64,000 nucleotides of DNA, taken from NCBI GenBank assembly GCA_965116395.1, contig OZ220684.1, forward strand, positions 2,170,001 to 2,234,000. Reading direction: 5' to 3'. Shown here piece after piece: positions 53,833 to 63,284 of the stretch. This DNA comes from Bin5 sp965116395 (GTDB lineage Bacteria; Chloroflexota; Anaerolineae; Caldilineales; Caldilineaceae). A program made the translations under genes and the position numbers. The notes beneath the pieces are model-generated. The model made no database searches and was not told the origin of the DNA. It worked only from the letters and a program-made list of their open reading frames with translations. Each line of letters starts with the position of its first letter. Positions within the stretch are counted from its first letter, which is position 1.

Positions 53833-54735
53833 CTAAAGAAGGCCAGTCTCTGTAGTTTGCCAATTGCCCTGTACGCCCAACAAGGGGTTGATATAAACGC
53901 AGAAGGTATGAGCAGTCAACTTGGTGTAGAGCTGAGTACATAAGCCCCAGAACGTGTGGACGTGATTGGTCTCGATGGGGAATTGTTTGACCAACTGACT
54001 GTTAACGGTTTCGATGATCTGGCGGACGCTGTTGTAAAGGCTACGTGCAAAAGCGGAGATCTGTTTTCTCTAGTTGTTGCGCGGCTTGGTGAGGAGGCGG
54101 GTGCGATTGTGTTGCCACAGTTCCTTAGCGACGGGTGGGCTGACGTAGGCCTTGTCGCCGATGACGATACGGTCGGCGAATTCGAGCAGGAGTTCGCGGC
54201 CGACAGCCAAGTCGCCGACGCTAGCAGGAGCCAGTTCAAAATCGAGAATAAGACCACCTGACGTCACCTGCATATGGAGTTTGTAGCCGAAGATCTGCGC
54301 ATCTTTGGAGGAAACATAGCTAAAAGTGGCCCCATAAGCGGGCCAGTCGCCGCGTGACTGCGACACCGGATGAAACTGAACCACAGGAATGCGAATGCTA
54401 TCGACTACACAATGCTCGTCCCGATAGAGATCCATCCTCGCCAACATCATGCGTCGCATCGCATGGATGATTCGCATCAACTTCCGTCATCTCCGATTAA
54501 AGCGGCTCTGCTTTGGCAAGACCGGAAACTTATCTCAATGTGCCTGCATATGATTCAGTAACTCCCTTTCCACATTCCAGCCCAGGCACTCACCGATGAG
54601 ACAGATGGCTATCAATTCACTGTCGCAGCAGGCAGGCTTCGGCTCAGGCCGTCTCAGATGCCATTCCAGTTCCTTGGCCATGTCGTCTACGATCACATAT
54701 ACCCATAGACAGTAGTCGTCAAAGTGCGTTATCAT
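53833..54735 (-). pseudogene. IS982-family transposase with three nonsense codons
   Basis: A full-length 301-codon frame from the ATG at 54735 to the TAG at 53833. It begins ITHFDDYCLWVYVIVDDMAK, continues LIGECLGWNVERELL, QSRFNRR, HCVVDSIRIPV (first Asp), YGYKLHMQVTSGG-like strands, IVIGDKAYVS (second Asp) and VRQIIETVNSQLVKQF (Glu), ending TKLTAHTFCVYINPLLG. In-frame stops occur at 54535-54537 (TGA), 54487-54489 (TGA) and 54070-54072 (TAG). All three can arise by single C:G to T:A transitions. The element is dead but otherwise complete. Confidence 0.88.
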
Positions 54736-54846
54736 CCTGTTGGTCCTCCTGTTGAGCTACCTTGGTTTTTGGCGACGTCCAAAGTTATCTCACCAGGGGA
54801 CTTTTTCAAACACTAACTAGCATAAGGCCTTATTGGAATCCTCGTA

Positions 54847-55992
54847 CTATCGAGGTTCTAAAATGAGGTCTACTTCACAGTTGATTTTTTTGGGCGCTCC
54901 ACCCCGGCTGTAAGGTTTTGCCTGACGCATTGGACTCAATGGACACAGAGTCTCGGAAACGCGCTTTTCAGGAAAGATTTCGGTTAGTACGGCACGTGTA
55001 GTTTTTAGGGTTGACTCTCTTTGATCGGTTCTGATGTAGATTATGGCGTCGTCAGCAAGAATATGCTTCGCTTGGGCAAAAATCTGGTTGAGGAGACGAT
55101 TGTACTGTTCAAGGTTGCTGAATTTTCCTCCATATCTCTCCTTTTGTTTGCCAGGGATATCCGAACAGCCTAACAGCCACAAACGTAACCATTGATCGTA
55201 GTAGTAATTCGTAACGTTATGGTATGGGGGAGAGGTAAATAACAGCTTTGCTCTAGGGCGTCTGCACTCTCTTACGTCACGGGCTAGGACGGGTAGCTTA
55301 CGGAGGCTGTCGGCAAGAAATACGCTGGCATCGTTTAGTTTCGGTATCCCGTGAACATAACGCCATTCAATGCGTTTTTGAATAAAGCTGACTGGGTCAA
55401 TATCTGGTGGCATGAGTTCTTTTTCCGTCCACCAGCGGATGCAGTATGCAGGAGCCATGGCAGTGCTCTGACGCATCTGGTTGGAGAGAGACTGATAGCG
55501 TTTCCCGTGGAGTGATATCAAGATCAGGGCCATCAGTGTGCGATCAGTCTTGCTGCGACGCCAGTTCAGAGTCGCGCGTGCTCCGAGCAAGAACTCACGT
55601 ATTCCGTCAGTGAAACAGAGATGGAAGAACTGAGGTAAGCTGTACCCTTCCTGTCGGTAGCAAGGTGCAATTTCGGCTAATTCTTCTAGCCTTCGGGTTA
55701 CTTTCTTGTAGTCCCCGGGGTTTAGCTTAGCGTTGGCATACACGTAGCCGAGAGGGTTGATTTCAATACCGACTGCGCGCCGGTGTTGGGTAGCGGCACT
55801 GTATATGGCGGTACCGCGGCCGGCAAATGGATCTATGACGGTGTCCCCAGGCTGGGTGTAATCTCTTACAACCTCATCGGCAAACGATGTTGGAAACATC
55901 GCGTAGTAAGGGCCAATTCCCGCCCATCGGCTTTCAGGAGTATTGTATTTGCGTCGACGGGTTGCTATAGGCATGGTACTCTGCTGATTCAT
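54847..55992 (-). CDS. DNA methyltransferase (N6-adenine/N4-cytosine type), last gene of the HerA-NurA operon
   Basis: A 381-residue amino-methyltransferase. Motif I is TVIDPFAGRGTAIYSA (residues about 50-65), with VGIEINPLGYVYA after it; motif IV is LLFTSPPYHNVTNYYYDQW near residue 258. This order (I before IV) and the SPPY tetrapeptide indicate exocyclic amino methylation of DNA. A late segment, ADDAIIYIRTDQRES, fits a later core strand of the fold. Its ATG is 39 bp after the nurA-like stop. In this context it probably marks self DNA, but it could also be a component of the interference machinery. Specificity unknown. Confidence 0.87.
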   Translation of the reverse strand: MNQQSTMPIATRRRKYNTPESRWAGIGPYYAMFPTSFADEVVRDYTQPGDTVIDPFAGRGTAIYSAATQHRRAVGIEINPLGYVYANAKLNPGDYKKVTRRLEELAEIAPCYRQEGYSLPQFFHLCFTDGIREFLLGARATLNWRRSKTDRTLMALILISLHGKRYQSLSNQMRQSTAMAPAYCIRWWTEKELMPPDIDPVSFIQKRIEWRYVHGIPKLNDASVFLADSLRKLPVLARDVRECRRPRAKLLFTSPPYHNVTNYYYDQWLRLWLLGCSDIPGKQKERYGGKFSNLEQYNRLLNQIFAQAKHILADDAIIYIRTDQRESTLKTTRAVLTEIFPEKRVSETLCPLSPMRQAKPYSRGGAPKKINCEVDLILEPR

Positions 55993-56031
55993 TCTACCCT
56001 GAAAATCTTCTCGAGAATTCTGGCCCCAGCT

Positions 56032-57339
56032 TTAAGTGGGATGGCTGCGTGGGCATGGGCGCGTACCAGCGGGGCGAAGCCGTCTTTGTATAAGTAGGTA
56101 GCAAGTTTCATCCATAATGTCTAGTGCTTCGCCAATTCTCGGGAAGGCGGCCTCGGCGACGCATCGTTGGTCTTGTCCTTGAGCATTCACTATAGGAGTC
56201 ATTACTACTGAGTGCTGGCCAGCGCGATTTTTGTACAGGACCTTTCGTCCGTAATAGGTGTCTTTGCCATGAGGTTTGGCGTTTGGCGGACGTATGGCAA
56301 TGTGTTTGTGGATATAATCAATATCTGGTGCCAAAGCCGTAGAGTTTTCCAGTCGCTTGCCGGGACCTTCTTTCTCTCCCCAATCCAATTCATTCAGGTG
56401 GTCCAAGAATTGTCCTGATTTTTCTACTCCCATTAGCAAAATACCAGAATCACCCTGCTGCTTCGCTTTTTTGTGAAGACGAACAATCTCGGCCTCGATG
56501 TAGGGTTTGAGCCATGCTGGCATTCCAAATATGGCCAAGGGACCATCCATTATGAAAGCCGTGTCCCGAAATACACCTAAGCTGTCGGTTCGTTCAAAGT
56601 ACCGCAAAATGTTTACCATCATAAGGTGTTCTATTACCTGCCGGACAGCAGTGAAGGCTTGTTCGCTTGAACCGTATTCCTCGAAACGCTCGTGAGCTCT
56701 AAGGACGTCTGTTTCGTAAATAGCCTCACCAAGCCCGCAGATACAAGCTGCCGTACCTCGTTCTGGCATGATCCATTTGCCAGGATCCTTAAGTTCACAG
56801 TCGTCAATGGGGCATGTTATTCTAGCGTCTTGGCGTTCCGCCGTTATGGCCCGCAACGTTTCCAATAGCGTTTCGTGCTCCGGGTCCAGTCTTGCTGTTT
56901 CTAATTCCTGACTGATTGTGGCTCTGAAGAATCGTTTGGACGAGTCTTCAGGCTTGTCGTGCCTTACGACGTTTCGGCCGGGCAACACGGCGCTTAATGT
57001 ATCGCACTGCTCCATCTCCCGCATCTCGTTAGGGCTAGGGATATAGTTGCGAGGAATGTTCCGTATCGCCTGAAGTTTGATGACGATAGCTGCCCAGTGG
57101 AGAAGGGCTGCCTCAGCGCCGGGATAACCGTTTTGTACTCTGTGAGTCACCGATGACCCGTCAATAGCGATTACGCGTTTTATGTTGTGTAGGCCTCGCG
57201 AGGGATTCAACTGAAATGGCAACGCATGAGGTCTCTGGCCCTCGCTATGCCTGATAATGCCTCTGAACTCTTGGACACTGGGGCTTTCTATTAAACGCCA
57301 AAGGGAGTCACCTCTGGCGAATTCATTTTGGTAGGGCAT
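56032..57339 (-). CDS. NurA-family nuclease paired with HerA
   Basis: A 435-residue protein. IKRVIAIDGSSVTHRVQNGY near residue 65 supplies the first catalytic Asp of the NurA fold, and DTAFIMDGPLAIFGMPAWL near residue 280 the second; ILLMGVEKSGQFLDHL and HSVVMTPIVNAQG match later family strands. The central region has a possible zinc-binding cluster (ITCPIDDCELKD and TAACICGLG: four Cys), unusual for NurA. The ATG at 57339 is 13 bp after the herA-like stop with GGAG 7 bases upstream; the frame is open to 57429 but that start would overlap herA. NurA acts as a nuclease on DNA pumped by the HerA hexamer. Confidence 0.8.
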   Translation of the reverse strand: MPYQNEFARGDSLWRLIESPSVQEFRGIIRHSEGQRPHALPFQLNPSRGLHNIKRVIAIDGSSVTHRVQNGYPGAEAALLHWAAIVIKLQAIRNIPRNYIPSPNEMREMEQCDTLSAVLPGRNVVRHDKPEDSSKRFFRATISQELETARLDPEHETLLETLRAITAERQDARITCPIDDCELKDPGKWIMPERGTAACICGLGEAIYETDVLRAHERFEEYGSSEQAFTAVRQVIEHLMMVNILRYFERTDSLGVFRDTAFIMDGPLAIFGMPAWLKPYIEAEIVRLHKKAKQQGDSGILLMGVEKSGQFLDHLNELDWGEKEGPGKRLENSTALAPDIDYIHKHIAIRPPNAKPHGKDTYYGRKVLYKNRAGQHSVVMTPIVNAQGQDQRCVAEAAFPRIGEALDIMDETCYLLIQRRLRPAGTRPCPRSHPT

Positions 57340-57352
57340 TGAAGCGCTCCAG

Positions 57353-59593
57353 CTAACGTAGCTGCTGGTCAAAAAGGGTTGCAGCTTGAGTTCGTACCTC
57401 TGGTTCGACTCTTGAGGTTGGAGCCACAAACTTGTTGATTTGCACTGGCAAGGTGTAGGGGCTGGACAGGGTTCGGACTCTCAGGAAACCGGTCTCGTTG
57501 ACCTTGGTGATGCTATCGGTAAAGTCGGAGAAATCATTGTATTTGCTCAGCTGTCGCGTTTCATCGGTGTTGTTGAGATGTGCAATGAACCAGTTTTCAG
57601 TATTTTTCAGAATGTTTGTCTGGATTGAGGATGGCTCTTGGGTAGAATAAACCAAGCCGATGTTAAACTTTGCACCCTCTTTCGCGACCCGGGCCCAGAT
57701 ATTTGTGGTGTCGATCTCACTGCCTTTGGGAAGCAGGGTGTGTGCCTCCTCGACACATATGATGACTGGAGGGGGCTTCTTGAATCCACCGGTGGCATTG
57801 TCAGGTTCCGGATTCACAAAAGCTTTTTGCTGTGCTGTGAAAATACCTTGCATGATTCGGGCGGCGGCTTGTTCGTTCATTTCGGGGTCGCCCAGCGCTT
57901 GGTCAAATATCACCAACTTGCCGGCACGGATATGATTGATGATGTCTTCGGCATAATCAGTGGCAGAATCCAAGCTGTGCCATTGACGGGTTTTCTGGAT
58001 GATAGCCGAGCCGCGAGTGTTCTCGAAGATGCGCAACAAGCCGAGGAAACGGTCGTCGGACCAGTTGCGATCTTTTTTATATTCGCTGTCAACCTTTTTG
58101 AAGGCTTTGCTGCCAACCCATTCAGAAAATGCTCGGCAGAAGTTCTGCGCGATATCCCATGGCATTCTGTTCTTATTTCCCTCGCCTCCCATATATTCAA
58201 CGTATTTGCTCATTTCCTGCTCATCCAGCATTGCATTGCGGATTTGGTCGTTGAACAGCCCTTCGGTACTGAGTTCAGGGTCGGGGTGCTCAAATCCAGC
58301 AGCAGCCAGTACTGACTTGTAAACGAACAGAGCGCGGCGGTATCGAGTACTTACACCATAGTTGTCGGCGTCCGGGGGAGCCGTGATGTCGGCATTGATG
58401 AAACTTTGGACGTAACCGCTCGACTCTTCCCGCAAAGCTTGGTTTATGATCTGTTTGCCTTGGTAAAGACTGTGAAGCGATTCATCCAGTTCTTGTTTGC
58501 CTGGATTCTTGCTGTGAGGCATTTCGTCGCCAAAAAAGTTAAATCTGGTGATTTTGCGGTCGGGGTCATATGGGTGAGGATGCAGCCCATAGGTTACGAC
58601 ATCATCGGCGAGACCGTCGTCGATGTTCGCTACGTGCCTCAGACATCCTTGGTCTTGCGGATTCTCGTTGGCATACTCACCGTTAGGGTCGAAAATGAGT
58701 TGTCCAACTTTTTGCCCCTTATCGGAAGTGCGCAATTGAAATACGGCATTGACAATAGTTTTGGTCGTGTTTGATTTACCAGTACGGGTCATGCCGAACA
58801 AGGCGGTTCTTTGGGCCAGGAGGTCTTCGGTTGTCATATATACAGGCACGGCTTCGGCGGCTTCAAAGTTTCGCACGGAGGCGGCATAGCGCAACTTACC
58901 GATTGGCACCGGCGCTGAATCAGCGGTGGTGTCTTCATCAGCGTTCATGTCTTCCCACCTGGGGAAATTTACGATTCGTTCCAACGCTTGCCCGGCCGGC
59001 TTATAAGCCTTCATCCCCTGGCCCGAGTAAAAATTGTCGATGTCGCCACCAAATTCTAGTTGCCATACTCGTGTTTCTGGGTTGATGTTCATACGGAAAG
59101 TACCCAGAATGCGGCAGTGCGCTCCGGCATAACGCATCTGGTCGAGGGTAAATTGGTCTGTTTTGCCGCCTTCGTCCCAATTGTCGGGAGTCTGAGTTGC
59201 TCTTTGTCCTGCCTCAAGTCGGGCTTGCTTCATCTCTACTTCATTTGGTAGAGCGCTGGCCCGGAGAGCACGCAACAGGATCAGAGACATTTGGGCATCG
59301 CTGAGATCACAGGCTTCGTCGTCGGGCTTTATCCTTGTGGCAAGCAACAGGCAGCCATGGGGCACGCCGCCAACATCCTGTCTTAGTCTGTCGTGAATCA
59401 GCACTTCCGCGGTATCATAGTCCATGCTAATCAGGTCGCCAACGCATCGGTCTGGTTGAATGAGGTTAACCAATTCTTGAACCGCTTTGGTGATTTGTTG
59501 GTCGGCCCTTTCCTTGGCGTGGTCTGATTTTACGTTCCTCAATACACCGGTATCGAAACCGTTCGCGCTGGTTGAACTTTGTATTGTGGCCAT
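57353..59593 (-). CDS. HerA-like hexameric DNA translocase
   Basis: A 746-residue FtsK/HerA-superfamily ATPase. An N-terminal beta-barrel-like domain (HAS-barrel) precedes the P-loop FGMTRTGKSNTTKTIV near residue 270. Walker B is PVIICVEEAHTLLPKG near residue 640, with VYSTQEPSSIQTNIL (sensor/arginine-finger region) after it. Such ATPases form hexamers around DNA and feed it to a bound nuclease. AGGAGG lies 7 bases before the ATG. The next gene encodes NurA, its classical partner. It is larger than archaeal HerA (about 500 residues), with an insertion around residues 370-560, as in defence-type HerA proteins. Confidence 0.88.
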   Translation of the reverse strand: MATIQSSTSANGFDTGVLRNVKSDHAKERADQQITKAVQELVNLIQPDRCVGDLISMDYDTAEVLIHDRLRQDVGGVPHGCLLLATRIKPDDEACDLSDAQMSLILLRALRASALPNEVEMKQARLEAGQRATQTPDNWDEGGKTDQFTLDQMRYAGAHCRILGTFRMNINPETRVWQLEFGGDIDNFYSGQGMKAYKPAGQALERIVNFPRWEDMNADEDTTADSAPVPIGKLRYAASVRNFEAAEAVPVYMTTEDLLAQRTALFGMTRTGKSNTTKTIVNAVFQLRTSDKGQKVGQLIFDPNGEYANENPQDQGCLRHVANIDDGLADDVVTYGLHPHPYDPDRKITRFNFFGDEMPHSKNPGKQELDESLHSLYQGKQIINQALREESSGYVQSFINADITAPPDADNYGVSTRYRRALFVYKSVLAAAGFEHPDPELSTEGLFNDQIRNAMLDEQEMSKYVEYMGGEGNKNRMPWDIAQNFCRAFSEWVGSKAFKKVDSEYKKDRNWSDDRFLGLLRIFENTRGSAIIQKTRQWHSLDSATDYAEDIINHIRAGKLVIFDQALGDPEMNEQAAARIMQGIFTAQQKAFVNPEPDNATGGFKKPPPVIICVEEAHTLLPKGSEIDTTNIWARVAKEGAKFNIGLVYSTQEPSSIQTNILKNTENWFIAHLNNTDETRQLSKYNDFSDFTDSITKVNETGFLRVRTLSSPYTLPVQINKFVAPTSRVEPEVRTQAATLFDQQLR

Positions 59594-59693
59594 TTTGTTT
59601 CCTCCTGCTAGCGGTCCTATTATTGCCTAGATTGTACTACGCTCTTGTGCTCTGAGGGGAATGGGGGGATTCGAACGCGCATAGTAGGCAAAC

Positions 59694-59813
59694 CTAATGT
59701 AGATCCCAAATGAGACCGAGAACTCGAAAATAGCGAAAGAGCGGGGGAGACGCCAACGATTCTAAGGGGCAGGCCGTGCGACAAGTCTTGGTATCAAATT
59801 GAACTTACATTAG
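59694..59813. repeat. 120-bp palindromic element A
   Basis: The ends are ctaatgtagatcccaaatga and, at the right, caaattgaacttacattag, which form an imperfect inverted repeat of about 30 bp. The middle has no ORF. It lies between herA and the GHKL gene. A partner of the same length and matching ends lies at 63310-63429. Both may be MITEs of a second family or transcript-folding or recombination sites. Confidence 0.75.
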
Positions 59814-59857
59814 ATACCGAAGCCCGCCAGATTCTTTTTCAAAACATTGGCGGTTGT

Positions 59858-62800
59858 TCAATGTCTATTCGACAACGATTGAACCCACTCATCTATCGAA
59901 ACCCCTTTGCCCCATAGACCCAAAGAAACACCGTAACGAAGCATCTGCTCATTACGCAAGTGAATGGGATTTCCGGTATCCGAAAATTCGATTACTCCTT
60001 TGTATATTTCCTCAAAGTCGCCCCCTATATTGGTGATAACTTTAGCATAGGACAATACGTCGGTAGGGTGCCAGACCTCTTTGATTATCTGACCATAAAG
60101 GTCGACGACACAGAGAACAAACCGCTCGGGATTATCGCAAGCAAATTGGGCTTGGGTTGGCGTTAAGCGAACATCCCGCGTTGTCGTCGCCTTCACCTCC
60201 AAGAAATAGCTTCCTACCTCAAAGGTGAACGAGGCGCCATCGGGGAAGACTTCGTAATCGTACCCATAGTCTACTAGTTCTAGGCTGAGACCGAGTGCCT
60301 CTACTGCTTTCTTTACCGCCTCCTGTACAGCGTGACCGAAATCGTTATTGCGTTCTCTTACCTTCTTTTGACGCCTCTTCTTCTCAAGCTCTTGACGGAT
60401 GTCGCAGAACTCTTCGGCCCCGGTCTCCGACAAAATTTTGGCAATTTCAGGGTTTGCGATTGTCGCCTTCACAACGTCCAAATTTGCAGCCGCCGACTTT
60501 ACCAATTCTGGGTCTTGAAGGAGTTGAACCAAATCACTCTCAACATCGGGTTCCATGTTTTCAAGCATCAGAGTAAGTTGTCGAAACCCGAATACGCGAT
60601 GTAACAACTCAATTCCCCGTGGATTGTTACACAACCAAGATGAATCGAGAAACGGCCGCAGGTTTGCCTCGTTTGCCGGAATTTGCCCGACAATTTTCCC
60701 CTCTTCACCGAAAACTGGCAACCAGGATCGTACCTTAAGCTCAAAGGGCCACGTCGAGTTATGAGTATGGAATGACGGACGGGCCTTACCGTCAACAGAG
60801 GAGAGCGTGGTTAGCCAGGTCTCATGCCAATCTTCATCTTCTTTCGCAGCTACATTGACCACGAAGTCCAGGAGAAGCTTTGCGAGTCTATCATCATTAC
60901 CGCACCGAGGTACTAGCTCATTGGCAAGAAACGCAATCTGACCGAACTCGTGCCTATACTGGACTCTGTCCACCGGACAGTCAGGCGCAATTTCCTCTAG
61001 CAATGGCCCGTCAATCGGTGACGCCCTTCGACTCTTGCCCAAGGGGCATGGTATTACCAAATTCTCTTCGATGAGGGGCTCAAGAGCCGTTCTGAGTTCT
61101 GCATCGTCCACGTATCTATCTGATAGGAGACGATTCTCGGTGTATAGGTCTTTGTAGGGTCTGGCAGATTCAGGCCAGTGCGATACGGGAGCAAGGATTT
61201 GTAAATTGTTCGAGAGGCGCACGATACTATCCTCAGCATTCAGGAGAGGACACCTTCTCATGTGACTGGTATCATTGTCTTCCCTTGCCAGGAATGATAA
61301 TAGTCGAGCTGATGTATACAGAACCGGCTGACTGGTTGACTGTGCAAGAGACTTATTATCTGGCAGCCGCGCATCCAACTCTACAAGAATAGTCTCCACC
61401 GCCTCCGACTGAGAGTACGGCTGTCCAAGGTGTTTTTCAGCGAGAGTTTTCGCCGCTTCGTATCCGGGCAAGTTCAAAGCTGCTGCAAATCGGTCGTGCA
61501 AGAGTTCGGACCGAAGGTCGATAGCTACTGAATCGGCAATTTCCTTAACCTGTTCTGATATACTGTCATCTAAGCGGATCTCCTTCGCATGACGCAACTG
61601 CGAACGTTGGTCCGGTACAAGTCCGTTAAGAAACGGTATAGGAGTAATATGCTCAGGGAGGTCGGAGACGAGCAAGAATAGGTCAGCAAGCCACTTGAAT
61701 GGATTTTCACTTATGGGCAAATCTGCGATTGATTGACAACTTTCCTTTACCCACTCGGTCAACTCCTTAAGACCTAATCGGTGGATCGGTAAGCCAATGT
61801 CAGACCACTGACGAGCTATTGTCTCCCAGTCTTGAGCAACCGTTCTGCTAGGCAAGTGGATGTTCGTAATTCGAAGAGCAAGGGTGGATAGGAGGTCGTA
61901 ATCAATCGGCTGTTGTTCAGTCACGTCGGTGGCGGGAACCAAAAAAGAGACGAACTCATCATCTTTGGACAGCGCCGGCAAATACCTGGCTTCCGTGGCT
62001 ATGATTGGCTTCGAGGCTGTTGTTTTAGCAGCTTCTTTGATGACTTGCCTCCACCACCTCAATTCTTCCTCGGCGGCATTTTCTCCTCCAAGTGGCTGTT
62101 TCGGCATGTCTATATGAGCGAGTCCATGGGCATTCCCCCAACCGGATTGCACGGCATACTCGACTATCGCGGGAAACGCGGACAAGGCCCCCCTTATGAG
62201 TTCCCTATCGTGGTTGTTCATGCTAATGCCGTCTCGCTCCTGTTTGGGCTTGAATCTGCTATCGAACACGATATTGAAAGGTAAAGACCCTGTTTCGTTA
62301 ATGGGGAACTGGACGAATACCTTTGGCAACCCAAGTTCGGGCAATATAACGATATCTTCACACTCGTCATTTTGTTCCAAGATCACTAACAAGCCAGTTG
62401 ATATGCGATTGCCCTCATCGTTTCCGTCCAAGGCAATCTTCACATTTGTGAAGATGTTAATGGCCTTAAATCGTCGGATGGCCGCACCGTTGGAAGCCAA
62501 AACAATTACCCTATTCGTCGAAAAGCCGTCAATGTTCTCTAGAGCGTTTTCCTGAGAAGACAGTCGCCGAAATACCGTGGTTCCATGGGGACGACTAACT
62601 CGGATTTCTCCAAGCTTGTGGCAGGTCGAAAATAGATAAGGGATGGTCTGCTCCAAACGATCCAAGCCCCTCTCAACGATGGTGGAGTTAGCGTTGTAAT
62701 AAGTAAAGGAAGCAGTGGGTATACCGGTTACATCAGAAACAGGCTGCGCAGCAACAAAAGCGTCGTCGGTATCCTTTATGTTCTTCAAAATTGCAGCTTC

Positions 62801-63244
62801 GTCCGCTGGACGATTAAGCTTAGTACAGAACACTTCTAACTCGCCGTCCGCCGTTTGGAGGATGCCATCCACGTCAACGCGGGTCGATATGGCATGCGTT
62901 ACTAGGAATCCTGTGCCGAATCGCCCTGTTGTGTCGTCTCCATCGAATTCCTTACTGGAACCACCGGACAATAGCGCTTTCAGTTCTGGGATGCTGAATA
63001 TCCTCCCGTTATGGGATACAACCAAGTCATTTTTCAGATAGGAAAATCTGATCTCTACGAGGTCTTCTCCATCTCGCGCCCCGAAATCGTGGGCGTTCTG
63101 AACCAACTCGAAAGGCCACCGAACTCCGGCAGAATGGTGACCCTCTAGGGCCGACTCAATCCTTTGCAGAATGCGGCGTGCATCGTTTCGGTGTGCCTGG
63201 TCCCTATCGACGGCGCGGGCTTCGTCTAACGCGTTCTTGCTCAT
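59858..63244 (-). CDS. Sacsin-like GHKL ATPase with C-terminal DUF3883-like nuclease domain
   Basis: An 1128-residue protein. The N-terminal 250 residues are a GHKL (Hsp90/sacsin-type) ATPase: WPFELVQNAHDF (N box, E and N of Mg-ATP binding), VVSHNGRIFS (G1-like, with His replacing the usual Asp before NG) and TGRFGTGFLVTHAIS (G2). The middle 700 residues are helical without known motifs. The last ~140 residues match DUF3883: VDYGYDYEVF, then GSYFLEVKATTT, then FACDNPERFVLCVVD; D...ExK fits a PD-(D/E)XK nuclease site. It is the first gene of the minus-strand island operon and is enclosed by two 120-bp palindromes. A sensor-effector role is inferred. Confidence 0.82.
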   Translation of the reverse strand: MSKNALDEARAVDRDQAHRNDARRILQRIESALEGHHSAGVRWPFELVQNAHDFGARDGEDLVEIRFSYLKNDLVVSHNGRIFSIPELKALLSGGSSKEFDGDDTTGRFGTGFLVTHAISTRVDVDGILQTADGELEVFCTKLNRPADEAAILKNIKDTDDAFVAAQPVSDVTGIPTASFTYYNANSTIVERGLDRLEQTIPYLFSTCHKLGEIRVSRPHGTTVFRRLSSQENALENIDGFSTNRVIVLASNGAAIRRFKAINIFTNVKIALDGNDEGNRISTGLLVILEQNDECEDIVILPELGLPKVFVQFPINETGSLPFNIVFDSRFKPKQERDGISMNNHDRELIRGALSAFPAIVEYAVQSGWGNAHGLAHIDMPKQPLGGENAAEEELRWWRQVIKEAAKTTASKPIIATEARYLPALSKDDEFVSFLVPATDVTEQQPIDYDLLSTLALRITNIHLPSRTVAQDWETIARQWSDIGLPIHRLGLKELTEWVKESCQSIADLPISENPFKWLADLFLLVSDLPEHITPIPFLNGLVPDQRSQLRHAKEIRLDDSISEQVKEIADSVAIDLRSELLHDRFAAALNLPGYEAAKTLAEKHLGQPYSQSEAVETILVELDARLPDNKSLAQSTSQPVLYTSARLLSFLAREDNDTSHMRRCPLLNAEDSIVRLSNNLQILAPVSHWPESARPYKDLYTENRLLSDRYVDDAELRTALEPLIEENLVIPCPLGKSRRASPIDGPLLEEIAPDCPVDRVQYRHEFGQIAFLANELVPRCGNDDRLAKLLLDFVVNVAAKEDEDWHETWLTTLSSVDGKARPSFHTHNSTWPFELKVRSWLPVFGEEGKIVGQIPANEANLRPFLDSSWLCNNPRGIELLHRVFGFRQLTLMLENMEPDVESDLVQLLQDPELVKSAAANLDVVKATIANPEIAKILSETGAEEFCDIRQELEKKRRQKKVRERNNDFGHAVQEAVKKAVEALGLSLELVDYGYDYEVFPDGASFTFEVGSYFLEVKATTTRDVRLTPTQAQFACDNPERFVLCVVDLYGQIIKEVWHPTDVLSYAKVITNIGGDFEEIYKGVIEFSDTGNPIHLRNEQMLRYGVSLGLWGKGVSIDEWVQSLSNRH

Positions 63245-63284
63245 AGTTATCCTTTGCTAAGAGCTAACCCCTCTGGCTATCCAT

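Noticed and set aside
51719..55992. GmrSD gene as a fifth gene of the HerA-NurA operon
   Set aside because: It is separated from the methyltransferase gene by about 1.2 kb of IS982 relics and has its own GTG start, so I treat it as a neighbour and not as a component.
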